From positions 115,873-179,872 of the forward strand of contig NZ_MU078696.1 in the NCBI RefSeq assembly GCF_014078525.1: DNA of 64,000 nt. Reading direction: 5' to 3'. The notes under the pieces are model-generated. The model saw only the letters and a program-made list of their open reading frames with translations, had not been told where the DNA came from and ran no database searches. Shown here one piece after another: positions 1 to 8,742 of this stretch. Position numbers and translations under genes: made by a program. Source of the DNA: Nitrosopumilus sp. b3. GTDB taxonomy: Archaea > Thermoproteota > Nitrososphaeria > Nitrososphaerales > Nitrosopumilaceae. How positions within the stretch are numbered: position 1 is the stretch's first letter; every line of letters starts with the position of its first letter.

Positions 1-1464
1 GATGTTGGTTTACTTTATCTAATTACTTCACTTGGATTCTTATTCTTAGGTGGTTCATTGGCACTTGCAATTAGAGCAGAATTATTTTTGCCTGGTGCAC
101 AAATCATTACTGATTCCATGACCTTTAACAGAATCTTTACAGTTCACGGAACAACTTTGATTTTCTTGTTTATACTTCCATTTGCATCTGCAGTTGGAAA
201 CTATTACGTTCCAATTATGGTTAGATACAAAGACATGGCATATCCAAAACTAAATGCAATTGCATTTTGGATGATTCCACCATCAGGTGCTCTGATCTGG
301 TTGGGCTTTGCAGACTTTACTTGGTATGCGACACCTCCTTATTCTATAATTAGTGCCCCTGGTCCTGCAGCCGATATGTGGATATTTGGCCTAAAGATTC
401 TAGGTATCTCATCAGTTCTTGGTGCAATTAATTTTGTAGTTACTATTCTCAAATGTAAACATCCTGATATGTCCATTGGACAAGTTCCATTATTGGCCTG
501 GTCATACCTATCATCCTCTCTAATTATCCTAGTTGCAATTCCGACATTTGCAGCTGCACTTCTAATGTTACTCACTGACAGACTTGGAGTTAGTGGATTC
601 TTCAATCCTGCAATGGGTGGAGATCCTATTGCATATGCTCATTTATTTTGGTTTACTTTTCATCCTGAAGTATACGTACTTGTAATTCCAGCTATTGGTA
701 TGATGTATGAAATCATTCCAAGATTTTCACGAAAACCAATTTACAGCTACAACTCTGGAATCTTTGCATTTGTCTTATTATCCATTGTAGGCTTTTCATC
801 TTGGGCACATCACATGTTTGCAACCGGAATGTCATTTACTGAAAAAACAGTCTTTATGGTAGGAACTCTTGCAGCAGTTCCAGCTTCTGCAATGCACGTC
901 TTTAACTTTATTGCAACAATGTGGAATGGTAGAATCAAATTCTCAACACCAATGATGTGGTCTGTTGGTGGAATTGCATTGTTCTTTGGTGCAGGAGCAG
1001 GTGGTGTAGTTAATAGTGCAATGCCTTTGGACTTTTCAACACACGACACATATTGGGTAGTTGGACACTTCCATCTCTTTGTAATGGGAACCATTGCATT
1101 TGGTTCAATTGCTTTCTTCTACTACATGTTCCCATATGTGACTGGTAGAATGTATAATGAAACAATGGGTAAGATACATTTTGTTATGTCCTTTATAGGA
1201 ACAATTTTGGTATTCTTTACACAACACGTACTTGGATTGTATGGAATGCCAAGAAGAATTTTCGATTATCCTCCAATTCCAGAATGGATTGCTATGAACC
1301 AGATTGCAACAGTTGGTGCCATGATAATTGGTGTAAGTATGGCAATATTCTTGGCAAATATGATTTACAGTTCAGGAAAAGGAAAACTTGCAAACACTGA
1401 GGATCCATTTGGTGTCGGTGGCAAGTATTACTATCCATTTGAGGCAAAGAACCCATCACACTAG
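1..1464 (+). CDS. coxA: Heme-copper terminal oxidase subunit I (5' truncated by window edge)
   Basis: Catalytic subunit of the aerobic terminal oxidase, a multi-pass membrane protein that reduces O2 and pumps protons. The frame is open from base 1, so the true start lies upstream. Visible motifs: a heme-ligand His in FTVHGTTLIF, the CuB/cross-link motif HPEVY with the D-channel-type Glu, the CuB His pair in SWAHHMF, and the heme His pair in VGHFHLF. Keeping both Glu and Tyr in HPEVY fits an A-type oxidase. The cupredoxin and heme A synthase genes follow at once, as expected for a thaumarchaeal oxidase locus. Subunit II with its CuA site is not seen and probably lies upstream of the window. 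Confidence 0.95.
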   Translation, partial: DVGLLYLITSLGFLFLGGSLALAIRAELFLPGAQIITDSMTFNRIFTVHGTTLIFLFILPFASAVGNYYVPIMVRYKDMAYPKLNAIAFWMIPPSGALIWLGFADFTWYATPPYSIISAPGPAADMWIFGLKILGISSVLGAINFVVTILKCKHPDMSIGQVPLLAWSYLSSSLIILVAIPTFAAALLMLLTDRLGVSGFFNPAMGGDPIAYAHLFWFTFHPEVYVLVIPAIGMMYEIIPRFSRKPIYSYNSGIFAFVLLSIVGFSSWAHHMFATGMSFTEKTVFMVGTLAAVPASAMHVFNFIATMWNGRIKFSTPMMWSVGGIALFFGAGAGGVVNSAMPLDFSTHDTYWVVGHFHLFVMGTIAFGSIAFFYYMFPYVTGRMYNETMGKIHFVMSFIGTILVFFTQHVLGLYGMPRRIFDYPPIPEWIAMNQIATVGAMIIGVSMAIFLANMIYSSGKGKLANTEDPFGVGGKYYYPFEAKNPSH

Positions 1465-1471
1465 GAGATAA

Positions 1472-2440
1472 ATGAAAATGAGTCACGATAATCAACAAAC
1501 CATTTACAGAACAACACCAGCTAGAACTGGAAAAATGATGGCTATCATGCTAGGCATTTGTATTGTTGGCGGAGTCATATTCTTTTCAATGTGGGATTAT
1601 TGGATTTCCCAACCTCCACCAGTTGTAGCAATGATGGCAGGAGAAAAGGATCTTGCAGCACCAGCAGCACAAACTGGAAAAACAATTACCCAAGATCTTG
1701 CATTTGTTGAATCATCAGACTTTAGGACTTTGGCGTTTAATGCATTACCTGGCGAACCTGATAACAATCCTACAATTAACATGAATGTTGGAGACAAAAT
1801 AGTGTTTAACGTTGATAATGCTGGAAAGTCCTTCCACGCATTTGGTGTTACAAAGGACACTGAAGGCTTTGGTGGAATAATTCCAGGAAGTGAAGTAGGA
1901 GCTGCTGCAAACCCTTTAAAACCAGGTGAGGGTGGAACTTCTGAATTTGTTGCAGGTGAGGAAGGAACTTATTATTACATTTGTACCGTTCCAGGTCATA
2001 GAGAACAAGGAATGGTTGGAGAAATAATCGTTGGACCCTCCCAAGGTGGTGGCTCACAAGCAGCAGCTGCTCCAACAGGTGTATCTCATGACTTTACTTT
2101 GGACTTTGTAGAATCTAGTGATTTCAGAACTTTGGCGTTTAACGCATTACCTGGAGAAGAGGGACATAATCCTGAGATTCGTATAAAATCTGGCGATGAG
2201 GTAACTGTCACCGCAAATAATTTGGGTAAATCATTCCACGCATTTGGAGTTGTTACTAATCCTGAAGACTTTAACAGCATTGTGATGGACTCTGCAATTG
2301 CATCTGCATCAAATCCATTAAAACCAGGTGAAGGTGGTAGTGTTACATTTACTGCAGGTGTACCAGGAACTTATTATTACATTTGTACTGTTCCAGGACA
2401 TGCATTACAAGGAATGCAAGGTAGCTTTATCGTAGAATAA
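1472..2440 (+). CDS. Membrane-anchored protein with two tandem cupredoxin (type 1 copper) domains
   Basis: Probable extracytoplasmic blue-copper electron carrier of the oxidase. An N-terminal membrane segment (about residues 20-42) precedes two cupredoxin domains (about 70-190 and 205-322). Each ends in the ligand set His (KSFHAFGV) plus Cys-His-Met (YYYICTVPGH then GM). Only one Cys sits in each loop, so these are type 1 sites and not CuA. The halves are very alike, including a repeated FVESSDFRTLAFNALPGE stretch, so they arose by internal duplication. The gene starts 7 bp after the coxA stop, with a GGAG Shine-Dalgarno. Electron donor to, or subunit of, the oxidase is inferred from position. 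Confidence 0.85.
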   Translation: MKMSHDNQQTIYRTTPARTGKMMAIMLGICIVGGVIFFSMWDYWISQPPPVVAMMAGEKDLAAPAAQTGKTITQDLAFVESSDFRTLAFNALPGEPDNNPTINMNVGDKIVFNVDNAGKSFHAFGVTKDTEGFGGIIPGSEVGAAANPLKPGEGGTSEFVAGEEGTYYYICTVPGHREQGMVGEIIVGPSQGGGSQAAAAPTGVSHDFTLDFVESSDFRTLAFNALPGEEGHNPEIRIKSGDEVTVTANNLGKSFHAFGVVTNPEDFNSIVMDSAIASASNPLKPGEGGSVTFTAGVPGTYYYICTVPGHALQGMQGSFIVE

Positions 2441-2442
2441 TT

Positions 2443-2886
2443 TTGGCAATCCAATATCTGGCATTAGCTACATTGATAGTTTTATATTCATTGATGTTTA
2501 TCGGTGGATATATTTCAGCAGCAGGACTGGGATTGACTTGCCCTGAATGGCCATTATGCCCTAACGGAGTAATGCCATCAGAAGAATATCTTATTGAATG
2601 GATTCATAGAACAACTGCTGCTACCACTGGAGTGCTAGTTATTTCAACTATGATTGCAAGTCTGATTAACAAGAATTCTGACATTAAAATAAAAATTACT
2701 AGCTCCCTTGCAACTGCTTTAGTTATTACACAAATCACTCTTGGAGCACTAGTCATTGATACAAAACTTCATGCCGTCCTAGTTGCAATTCATTTGGGAA
2801 TTGGAATTTGGCTGTTTGCTATGGTTTTGCTGACTGTAATATTTGCATTTAGAATTTCTAAAATACCTATAAAATCTACAGTTTAG
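2443..2886 (+). CDS. ctaA: Compact heme A synthase (CtaA/COX15 family)
   Basis: 147 residues with four predicted membrane helices. Motifs include GLTCPEWPLCPNG, EWIHRTTA and LHAVLVAIHLGIG, which carry the Cys pair and heme-binding His residues of the family. It is about half the bacterial length and matches the compact archaeal form described from Aeropyrum. It makes heme A from heme O for the adjacent A-type oxidase. The start is a TTG only 2 bp after the cupredoxin stop, so the genes are cotranscribed. Its 3' end overlaps the convergent downstream gene by 11 bp. Confidence 0.85.
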   Translation: MAIQYLALATLIVLYSLMFIGGYISAAGLGLTCPEWPLCPNGVMPSEEYLIEWIHRTTAATTGVLVISTMIASLINKNSDIKIKITSSLATALVITQITLGALVIDTKLHAVLVAIHLGIGIWLFAMVLLTVIFAFRISKIPIKSTV

Positions 2887-3397
2887 ATTTTTTGAATATT
2901 TTTGGCAAGTAGATGTAGACCATCATCCCCGTAAAAACTAGGGCACCTACAATTATGGCACCAAAGAAAATTATTCCAAATGGGCTTTGAGTTCCCATGT
3001 TGAACGTATAAGTAATAATTCCATCTTTTCCTCCCATATCATACAAGTCAATTTTCACAATATGATTTCCTTGTTGCCTCCATACATAATCAAAATCCCA
3101 ATGGGCACCTTCAATTGACTTTGGTGGTATGGCATCTACTTGTTGATCATGAAAATACACTCTAATCCCCATAGTGAATCTCTCAACCTCATTAAAGTCC
3201 CCATCAGTTACTCTTACTAAAAATTGTGAAGGCTCATTAATTTGTGGAAATTCTGGCGCTGTTGCTACCTGTACTCTATATCCTGCCTCAAATTTCTCTG
3301 CAGAATTAAACATTGAATGAGCATATGCTTCATGAAATATTGAGGTAGATGAAAATATCAAAATCAAGATCAGAAAAACTGATCGCTTTTTAGTCAT
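2876..3397 (-). CDS. Secreted/membrane-anchored protein with predicted N-terminal His after signal cleavage
   Basis: 173 residues: a signal peptide ending in AYA, a beta-rich extracellular domain (about 27-135), a C-terminal membrane helix (about 140-165) and a KKSKL tail. Cleavage after AYA would expose His as the first mature residue, as in CopC-like and other His-brace copper proteins; this is an inference. The domain looks Ig/YtkA-like (NEPSQFLVRVTDGDF) but I cannot assign a family. It lies convergent to heme A synthase beside the copper oxidase locus. Function unknown. Confidence 0.7.
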   Translation of the reverse strand: MTKKRSVFLILILIFSSTSIFHEAYAHSMFNSAEKFEAGYRVQVATAPEFPQINEPSQFLVRVTDGDFNEVERFTMGIRVYFHDQQVDAIPPKSIEGAHWDFDYVWRQQGNHIVKIDLYDMGGKDGIITYTFNMGTQSPFGIIFFGAIIVGALVFTGMMVYIYLPKIFKKSKL

Positions 3398-3493
3398 TGA
3401 AATATTATGCCATCTAGATGAATATATTGTAAATCAATTACTATACGAAAATCTTCAAAACCTTTAAATCCTTATTGGCAAGAATCTCAATCG

Positions 3494-4096
3494 TTGACCC
3501 TCGTTACAAAATCAATCGATATTAAAACACCTGTAGAGAATGTTTTTACCTACTTTGCAAGACCAGAGCATGTTTCTGATCAAATCAAAAATGACACAGT
3601 AGGTATGACCGTAGTTCCTATGGATATCAAAGAAGGAATGGGTGTTGGTACGACCTTTAGAATTATCGGTGACTTTAGCGGAAAACGTCTAGAGTGGGAT
3701 TGTGAGACAACTGAATTCATTAGAAATGAAAAAATTTCAGCAATACAAATTGAAGGTCCATTTAAGAAATGGCAAATCACCAATGAATTCAAAGCATTAG
3801 GGAATAATCTCACTAGAGTAACAATGTCAGTAGATTATGAAATGCCATTTGGTCCGCTAGGAGCAATCTTGGATAAAGCAAAATTTGCCAAATCTGCTGA
3901 AAAAGGAATGGAGACTGCTCTTTACAACGTTAGAGGTTTACTTGAAGGAAATGGTTCAATTCCAGTTTACATCACACTAGATGCATACCAAAAACTTCTT
4001 GCCGAAAAGAAAAAGATGAATGATGTTCCAGTTTCAACTGCACTTACAGCAATTATTGAAAAGTACAATGAAATTGAAGCTAAAGCCCAAAACTAA
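3494..4096 (+). CDS. SRPBCC/START-fold family protein with extra C-terminal helix
   Basis: 200 residues. Residues 1-150 resemble the polyketide cyclase/SRPBCC ligand-binding fold: an opening VTKSIDIKTPVENVFTYFARPEH, a DFSGKRLEWDCETTEF strand region, and a long helix near KSAEKGMETALYNVRGLLEG. The last 50 residues form a Lys/Glu-rich helical tail. The start is TTG, with a TATA-like TTTAAA at 3461-3466. Ligand unknown. A monocistronic gene between the oxidase region and tRNA-Lys. Confidence 0.7.
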   Translation: MTLVTKSIDIKTPVENVFTYFARPEHVSDQIKNDTVGMTVVPMDIKEGMGVGTTFRIIGDFSGKRLEWDCETTEFIRNEKISAIQIEGPFKKWQITNEFKALGNNLTRVTMSVDYEMPFGPLGAILDKAKFAKSAEKGMETALYNVRGLLEGNGSIPVYITLDAYQKLLAEKKKMNDVPVSTALTAIIEKYNEIEAKAQN

Positions 4097-4155
4097 ATTT
4101 TACTTTATTTTAAAATCTTAAGATTAATAACAACTCTGGGCATATCAATTTTGGT

Positions 4156-4229
4156 GGGTCTATGGCGCAGCCAGGTAGCGCACCGGACTCTTAATCCGGT
4201 TGTCAAGGGTCCGAATCCCTTTAGACCCG
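4156..4229 (+). tRNA. tRNA-Lys (anticodon CTT)
   Basis: 74 nt. Acceptor GGGTCTA pairs with TAGACCC and is followed by discriminator G. The anticodon stem CCGGA/TCCGG closes loop CTCTTAA, giving CTT. A T-loop GTCCGAATCC is present. No CCA is encoded and there is no intron. Confidence 0.93.
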
Positions 4230-4292
4230 CTCTTAACTATAACAATTAATTTGATTGAAAAATAATCTCTTTTTGGTAAATATTGAACTATG

Positions 4293-4490
4293 CTAATTGT
4301 AAATTTTATGTTTTAATTTTAATTCTTGGAGTAAATGCTCTATTTTTTGTGCCGACTTTTCTATGCGATTCAGATTAGCCTTGATTCCATCATCCATCAC
4401 TCCGTCATATTGAAGTTTGATTAACTCCAATGAATTTTGAATAATCATTAAAGGATCTGCACATTTTTCAAAATCTATCTCATCATCCAA
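4293..4490 (-). CDS. Stand-alone HisKA-like dimerisation protein lacking the phospho-His
   Basis: 65 residues. The pattern DPLMIIQNSLELIK then NLNRIEKSAQKIEHLLQEL matches the two helices of a histidine-kinase dimerisation domain. Aligning DPL with the NPL of H-x-x-x-N-P-L puts Glu where the phosphorylated His should be. There is no ATPase domain and no membrane segment. The start must be TTG, since an in-frame stop lies three codons upstream and there is no ATG. It sits next to three receiver genes, so a receiver-binding, phosphatase-like or adaptor role is possible; this is inference. Confidence 0.55.
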   Translation of the reverse strand: MDDEIDFEKCADPLMIIQNSLELIKLQYDGVMDDGIKANLNRIEKSAQKIEHLLQELKLKHKIYN

Positions 4491-4595
4491 TTCTGTTTAT
4501 CTCATTGTATAACTGCTACTTATGTTGTATGACAAAAATGTGTCTTAAAAAATACATACTCATACCTATAAGAAATTTTTTGCCTATCAAATACT

Positions 4596-4961
4596 ATGAA
4601 TGGCTCAGTTGTACTGGTAGATGATAACGATGATCTGCTTGAATCCCTCAGTGAATTCCTTAAGATGAAAGGATTTAACGTTCTAGGATGTGGCCACAAT
4701 GGATTAGAGGCAGTACAATTGTATGAAGAGTATAGACCAGATGTGATTCTATTGGATCTTTTAATGCCTAATTATGATGGGATTTATGGACTTGAAAATA
4801 TCAAAAAAATCAACCCTAATGCCAAAGTCATAATATTAACTGGTCACTACAATAAAAAAAATAGAGAAAAAATTAGACCCCTTAATGTATCTAAAATCAT
4901 GGAAAAACCCTGCTCATTAACAAAATTAGATCTTGTTTTAAAATCACTTAGCATGGTATAG
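4596..4961 (+). CDS. Single-domain response regulator (CheY-like receiver)
   Basis: 121 residues, a receiver domain only. Acid pocket Asp9/Asp10, phospho-acceptor Asp54 (ILLDLLMP), switch Thr82 (ILTG) and Lys104 (MEKP) are all present, so it should be phosphorylatable. No output domain. It lies between a HisKA-like gene and two further receivers on the other strand. Cognate kinase unknown; the membrane kinase at 10.8-12.7 kb is one candidate. Confidence 0.85.
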   Translation: MNGSVVLVDDNDDLLESLSEFLKMKGFNVLGCGHNGLEAVQLYEEYRPDVILLDLLMPNYDGIYGLENIKKINPNAKVIILTGHYNKKNREKIRPLNVSKIMEKPCSLTKLDLVLKSLSMV

Positions 4962-5019
4962 TTTAATTTGATATTTTGAGAATAATTTATCAATAAAATA
5001 AAAGTAATTTTCTTGTGCT

Positions 5020-5439
5020 TTATTTGCAATACAACGTGTGTCTCTTAGATCTAAGTGATGTTTTGATTATTTTATGACGAAGCATACTTTTGAATGCTTT
5101 AATGTCTGCCTCGCTATTTGACGCTGGGGGCAATAAAGAATCAACAGCACCTAAGGATATTGCATCATTAACAATCTTGGAACCTTCTGTTGCATAATTG
5201 CTCAGTATAATTGTAGGATACATTTGAACATCATTCAATCTTTCAAGAAATGTCATTCCATCCATTTTTGGCATTTCAAGATCCAAAATTATTACGTCTG
5301 GTTTTTTAGCCTGGATATTATCTAATGCATTTTTTCCATCAACATATGATCCAATAATTTGACAATCTGAAAATGATTTTACCGTCTCTTCAATAAATAG
5401 TCGCATTGCCCTTGAATCATTAATTACCATAACTTTCAT
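5020..5439 (-). CDS. CheB-type receiver domain without methylesterase; conserved Lys lost
   Basis: About 139 residues from the ATG at 5439; an in-frame TTG at 5466 would add nine. The sequence resembles the N-terminal receiver of CheB: VINDSRAMR, LDLEMPKMDG, then a GAVDSLLPP stretch near the end. The pocket Asp and phospho-Asp are kept. The Lys of the usual K-P motif is replaced (LLPP), and no methylesterase domain follows. It could be a sequestering or adaptor receiver. There is no chemotaxis kinase in the window. Confidence 0.75.
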   Translation of the reverse strand: MKVMVINDSRAMRLFIEETVKSFSDCQIIGSYVDGKNALDNIQAKKPDVIILDLEMPKMDGMTFLERLNDVQMYPTIILSNYATEGSKIVNDAISLGAVDSLLPPASNSEADIKAFKSMLRHKIIKTSLRSKRHTLYCK

Positions 5440-5529
5440 TTTACAATAAAATGATTTTATCTTCAAGTATTAGATAATCTTGTATGATCATTTCTAACAC
5501 ACTGGCCTTCGAAACTTATTTGGCAAATT

Positions 5530-5907
5530 CTATTCTTTTGATAGACTTTCAATTGTCTTTTTGATTTCTAACCGATCAAATGGTTTTCTTATGTATTGAG
5601 AGATTCCAATTTTTTCCGCCTCATCTCTAGTATTTTTCTTATCCGATGATGAAACCATCACAATCTTTGCGTTTGGATCAATTGATTTTATTTGCTTTGC
5701 AGCCTCAATCCCATCCATTTCTGGCATATCTATATCCATAGTGACCAAATCTGGTCTTTTATCCTTGTAAGTTGTTAGAGCTTCATTGCCATTATTTGCC
5801 TGATAAATCTCGCCTACTCCAGATGTATTTGAAAAAATTTTTGAAAGCAGTGTTCTCATAAATGATGAATCATCTACTATCAATATTTTGTAATTCATAT
5901 TGTTCAT
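5530..5907 (-). CDS. CheY-like single-domain response regulator
   Basis: 125 residues, a receiver only, with all key residues: an Asp-Asp pocket at VDDSS, Asp58 in VTMDIDMPEMDG, Ser86 in VMVSSSD and Lys108 in IRKPF. The pattern is typical CheY. Met4 is an alternative start. It is transcribed in the same direction as the CheB-like receiver 90 bp downstream. Target unknown. Confidence 0.87.
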   Translation of the reverse strand: MNNMNYKILIVDDSSFMRTLLSKIFSNTSGVGEIYQANNGNEALTTYKDKRPDLVTMDIDMPEMDGIEAAKQIKSIDPNAKIVMVSSSDKKNTRDEAEKIGISQYIRKPFDRLEIKKTIESLSKE

Positions 5908-6008
5908 AGTACTATATGATCATCACACCATTATACTATATTAGATTTAGCTGATAATTCAAAAATGATCAAAAATTGTTATCAAATGACGATAATATTT
6001 AGAATAAG

Positions 6009-6083
6009 TGGGCCCACGGGGATTTGAACCCCGGATCTTCGCCGTGTAAGGGCGACGTCATAACCGACCTGGACTATGAGCCC
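6009..6083 (-). tRNA. tRNA-Val (anticodon TAC)
   Basis: 75 nt on the minus strand. Acceptor GGGCTCA pairs with TGGGCCC (one G-T pair), discriminator A. Anticodon stem TCGCC/GGCGA closes loop CTTACAC, giving TAC. T-arm GGGGTTCAAATCCCC is perfect. No intron and no encoded CCA. Confidence 0.93.
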
Positions 6084-6162
6084 AGAAACCTACCTTGTTA
6101 AAATCCATTTAAACTTTGAGACATGGGAGAATCTAGAAATTTGATAAAAAAATAGGAGTGTC

Positions 6163-7176
6163 ATGAATGATTGTGATTTTTTTTCTAGCCCTATTGGATT
6201 AGGACATGTAACTCGAGATATTGCAATTGTAAATAATTTTGAAAGCATTTCACCAAATTTTGTAACAGGTAGTGGTGCTGCTAAAATTCTAAAACATTTA
6301 CATTTTAAAGTTGAAGATGTATATCATCCTCCATCATTTATTGTTGAGAGTGGAACTTTAAAGAATCCGGCAAAATGGCTTTGGAGTTACTATAATTACT
6401 ACAAAGAATGTAAAAATATTTCAGTAAAAATTTTACAAGTTGACCATCCCAATTTGGTAATAAGTGATGAAGATTTTGCTTCATTAACTGTTGCACAAAA
6501 AATGAAAATCCCTACAGTGCTGATTACTGACATCTTAGAGACTCGTTTTACCAAAGGTTTGCTATCATTAGTTGAGAAAAAAATGAATAAATCAATGCAA
6601 GAAATTATTAAAAAATGTGATCTTGTGATTCTTCCTGAAAATGGGAATGATGCTGATAATATACGAAGAGTTGGACCTATTGTTAGAGTAACAAATCATT
6701 CAAGGAATGAATTACGAGAAAAATTCTCATTTAAAGGAAAAACAATTGTTGTATCTATTGGTGGAACTGATGCTGGAATTTTTCTTATTGAAAAAGCATT
6801 AGATTCTATTTCAAAAATTAATCAAGACATTGATGTATTTTTGGTATCTGGTCCAGCAGTTACTAGAAAATTTAAAAATGTCACAAATCTGGGTTTTGTC
6901 AATAATTTACACGAATTAATTTTTGCAGCAGATTTGCTAATTTCACTAGCTGGAAAATCTACAATAGATGAGGCAAATGCATATGGCACACCTGCAATAT
7001 TCATTCCAATTAAAGGTCATTTTGAACAAGAAGATAATGCACGAGAGCAAGGATTCTCTTTTGATGATATCAATAGACTAGATGTATTAATTTTAGAGAA
7101 ACTTGAAGAAGAGAGAAATCAAGTAAAAACTGATGGTGCAAAAATTGCATCAAATATTATTGAAAAGTTAATCTAG
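6163..7176 (+). CDS. MurG/GT28-like glycosyltransferase
   Basis: 337 residues with a GT-B layout. The N-terminal half begins SSPIGLGHVTRDIAI, a glycine loop typical of the UDP-sugar transferase superfamily. The C-terminal half holds VSIGGTDAG, LGFVNNLHELIFAADLLIS and GTPAIFIPIKGHFEQEDNA, the nucleotide-sugar binding site with its conserved Glu and Gln. An AGGAG precedes the ATG. Likely cytoplasmic or membrane-associated; substrate unknown. A lipid or surface glycan is a plausible acceptor. Confidence 0.75.
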   Translation: MNDCDFFSSPIGLGHVTRDIAIVNNFESISPNFVTGSGAAKILKHLHFKVEDVYHPPSFIVESGTLKNPAKWLWSYYNYYKECKNISVKILQVDHPNLVISDEDFASLTVAQKMKIPTVLITDILETRFTKGLLSLVEKKMNKSMQEIIKKCDLVILPENGNDADNIRRVGPIVRVTNHSRNELREKFSFKGKTIVVSIGGTDAGIFLIEKALDSISKINQDIDVFLVSGPAVTRKFKNVTNLGFVNNLHELIFAADLLISLAGKSTIDEANAYGTPAIFIPIKGHFEQEDNAREQGFSFDDINRLDVLILEKLEEERNQVKTDGAKIASNIIEKLI

Positions 7177-7221
7177 CAATCAAATGCTTAATAGAAGGCC
7201 ATTGAGTTTTGATAAAGTACT

Positions 7222-8637
7222 ATGACTAAACTTGTAGTTGCAAAATTTGGAGGCAGTGCTATAGGTCCAAATGGTGAATCTATCCCAAAAATTATTCAGC
7301 GCATAAATAATTTAAAAAAAGAATCAAAGGTCATTGCAGTTTTTTCAGCACCATTAACTATTCACAATGGAAAAAAACGTTCACTTACTGATATAATTTT
7401 AGAACAGGGAGAAAATGCCCAGAATGGAATATCTCCCACTCTTGATATTGTAGCATCCACCTATCAAAAAATTCTTGAAATGATAACTTCTGAAAATATA
7501 GAAAATTGTAAGAAAATCCTAAACTTGAATTTAGAAAAAGCACAAAAAGCACTAGATGAAGCATTTGGGAACAAAGAATTTGTAGATGAAACACGCTCAA
7601 GAGCACTGGCATTTTCTGGCGAGATACTAATGTCTCATATGATGAATTATATTCTAAAAAGTAATGGCATAAAATCTGATTCTGTAGATTTTGATGATTG
7701 GCCAATAATCACAGATAATAACATTGAATCTACCAATTTTCTAGCATCAAAATCAAGAGAAAATATTGATAAAATTTCACAACTTGTAGAACAAAATGAG
7801 GTAGTTACTATAGGTGGATTTATTGGAAAAACAGTTGAGAATGTTTTAACCACATATGAGCGTGGGGGTTCTGATAGAACTGCAGCAGATCTTGGAATAT
7901 TGTTTCACAAAAAATATGAAACAAGTATCGATTTTGAGAAAGATAGTGCAGTAGTTTCTGCAGATCCAAAAATTGTAGAATCTAATCTGTGTGAAGTTCC
8001 TCAATTGTCATATAATGAAGCAAGACTAGCAGGAATGTTTGGGATGAAAATATTAGATCCAATTGCAATAAAAGAAATTGTAGAAAATGGTGTTGATCTA
8101 CCAATAATTATTACAAATATGAATAATCCTGAAAAAATTACTACCATAAAAAGAATATTGGATGAACAGAAAGGCCATCCAATAAAAATTGTTACTGGAA
8201 AAGAAAATTGTGCAATCTTTAGAATTGAAACTAGCTCGATTCAAAAATTACTAATATCATTAGAAAAAGACAAACGATACAGTGAGTTTGTGATACTGTC
8301 CCCATTTACAAAAGATGGAATAGAATTCTCTAGAATTTTATTTTTAGATGGGGATTATGTTAAGAGAAATGAAAAATATCTTCTTGGATTTGATTCTCTT
8401 GCAACAATTACATACAACAGAGGAGTCATTACACTGATTGGAGATGAGATGTGGAGAGTACAGCAAGTTGCATCTAGGACAAGTGCAAAGATCGGTGATG
8501 CAGGATTAAACATATTGAATATGGATGCACAAGAAGAAACTTCACGAATAATTATTGTTGTGGAAGATACAAATGATAACATTAGAAAAGCTATCAAAGC
8601 AATTCATCACGAGATTTCAAAAATTAATTTTATTTAG
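7222..8637 (+). CDS. lysC: Aspartate kinase with C-terminal ACT domains
   Basis: 471 residues. Phosphorylates aspartate, the first step to Thr, Met and Lys. The N-terminal kinase fold has the KFGGS motif (Lys8-Ser12), TIGGFIGKT, and ERGGSDRTAADLG for aspartate/ATP binding. The last 150 residues contain two ACT-like regulatory segments (GKENCAIFRIETS; NRGVITLIGDEMW), so feedback control by an amino acid is expected. The gene starts 45 bp after the glycosyltransferase. A structured RNA candidate lies just past its stop. Confidence 0.9.
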   Translation: MTKLVVAKFGGSAIGPNGESIPKIIQRINNLKKESKVIAVFSAPLTIHNGKKRSLTDIILEQGENAQNGISPTLDIVASTYQKILEMITSENIENCKKILNLNLEKAQKALDEAFGNKEFVDETRSRALAFSGEILMSHMMNYILKSNGIKSDSVDFDDWPIITDNNIESTNFLASKSRENIDKISQLVEQNEVVTIGGFIGKTVENVLTTYERGGSDRTAADLGILFHKKYETSIDFEKDSAVVSADPKIVESNLCEVPQLSYNEARLAGMFGMKILDPIAIKEIVENGVDLPIIITNMNNPEKITTIKRILDEQKGHPIKIVTGKENCAIFRIETSSIQKLLISLEKDKRYSEFVILSPFTKDGIEFSRILFLDGDYVKRNEKYLLGFDSLATITYNRGVITLIGDEMWRVQQVASRTSAKIGDAGLNILNMDAQEETSRIIIVVEDTNDNIRKAIKAIHHEISKINFI

Positions 8638-8639
8638 TA

Positions 8640-8742
8640 AAAGTGTGGCGTACGGGTTTTTACACCTGTAAGCGCCATCGAGGGTTTGTTCTTGGACCAT
8701 TATCTAGATTCAGTCCGGGCGTTACCCTAAACACGCGATACC
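8640..8742 (-). ncRNA. Candidate structured ncRNA, GC-rich two-hairpin element (unassigned)
   Basis: A GC-rich island of about 100 nt in AT-rich DNA with no ORF. One hairpin has a 7-bp stem (8651-8657 with 8664-8670) plus a GGCG/CGCC helix (8647-8650 with 8673-8676). The other has a 5-bp lower stem (8681-8685/8724-8728), a large internal loop and a 4-bp upper stem (8694-8697/8713-8716). On the minus strand a TATATA at 8761-8766 lies about 25 nt before 8738. The 3' hairpin is followed directly by ACA and then a T run. This recalls an H/ACA guide RNA, but that is inference; the plus strand cannot be excluded. Confidence 0.5.

Noticed and set aside
4596-5907. A full chemotaxis operon
   Set aside because: Only receivers and a HisKA-like fragment are present; no CheA, CheW, CheR or receptor genes are in the window.
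8640-8742. 5S rRNA, SRP RNA or RNase P RNA identity for the GC-rich element
   Set aside because: It lacks the conserved 5S CCGAAC-type segment, the SRP S-domain tetraloop region and a full RNase P core, although AGTCCGGGC resembles part of one.
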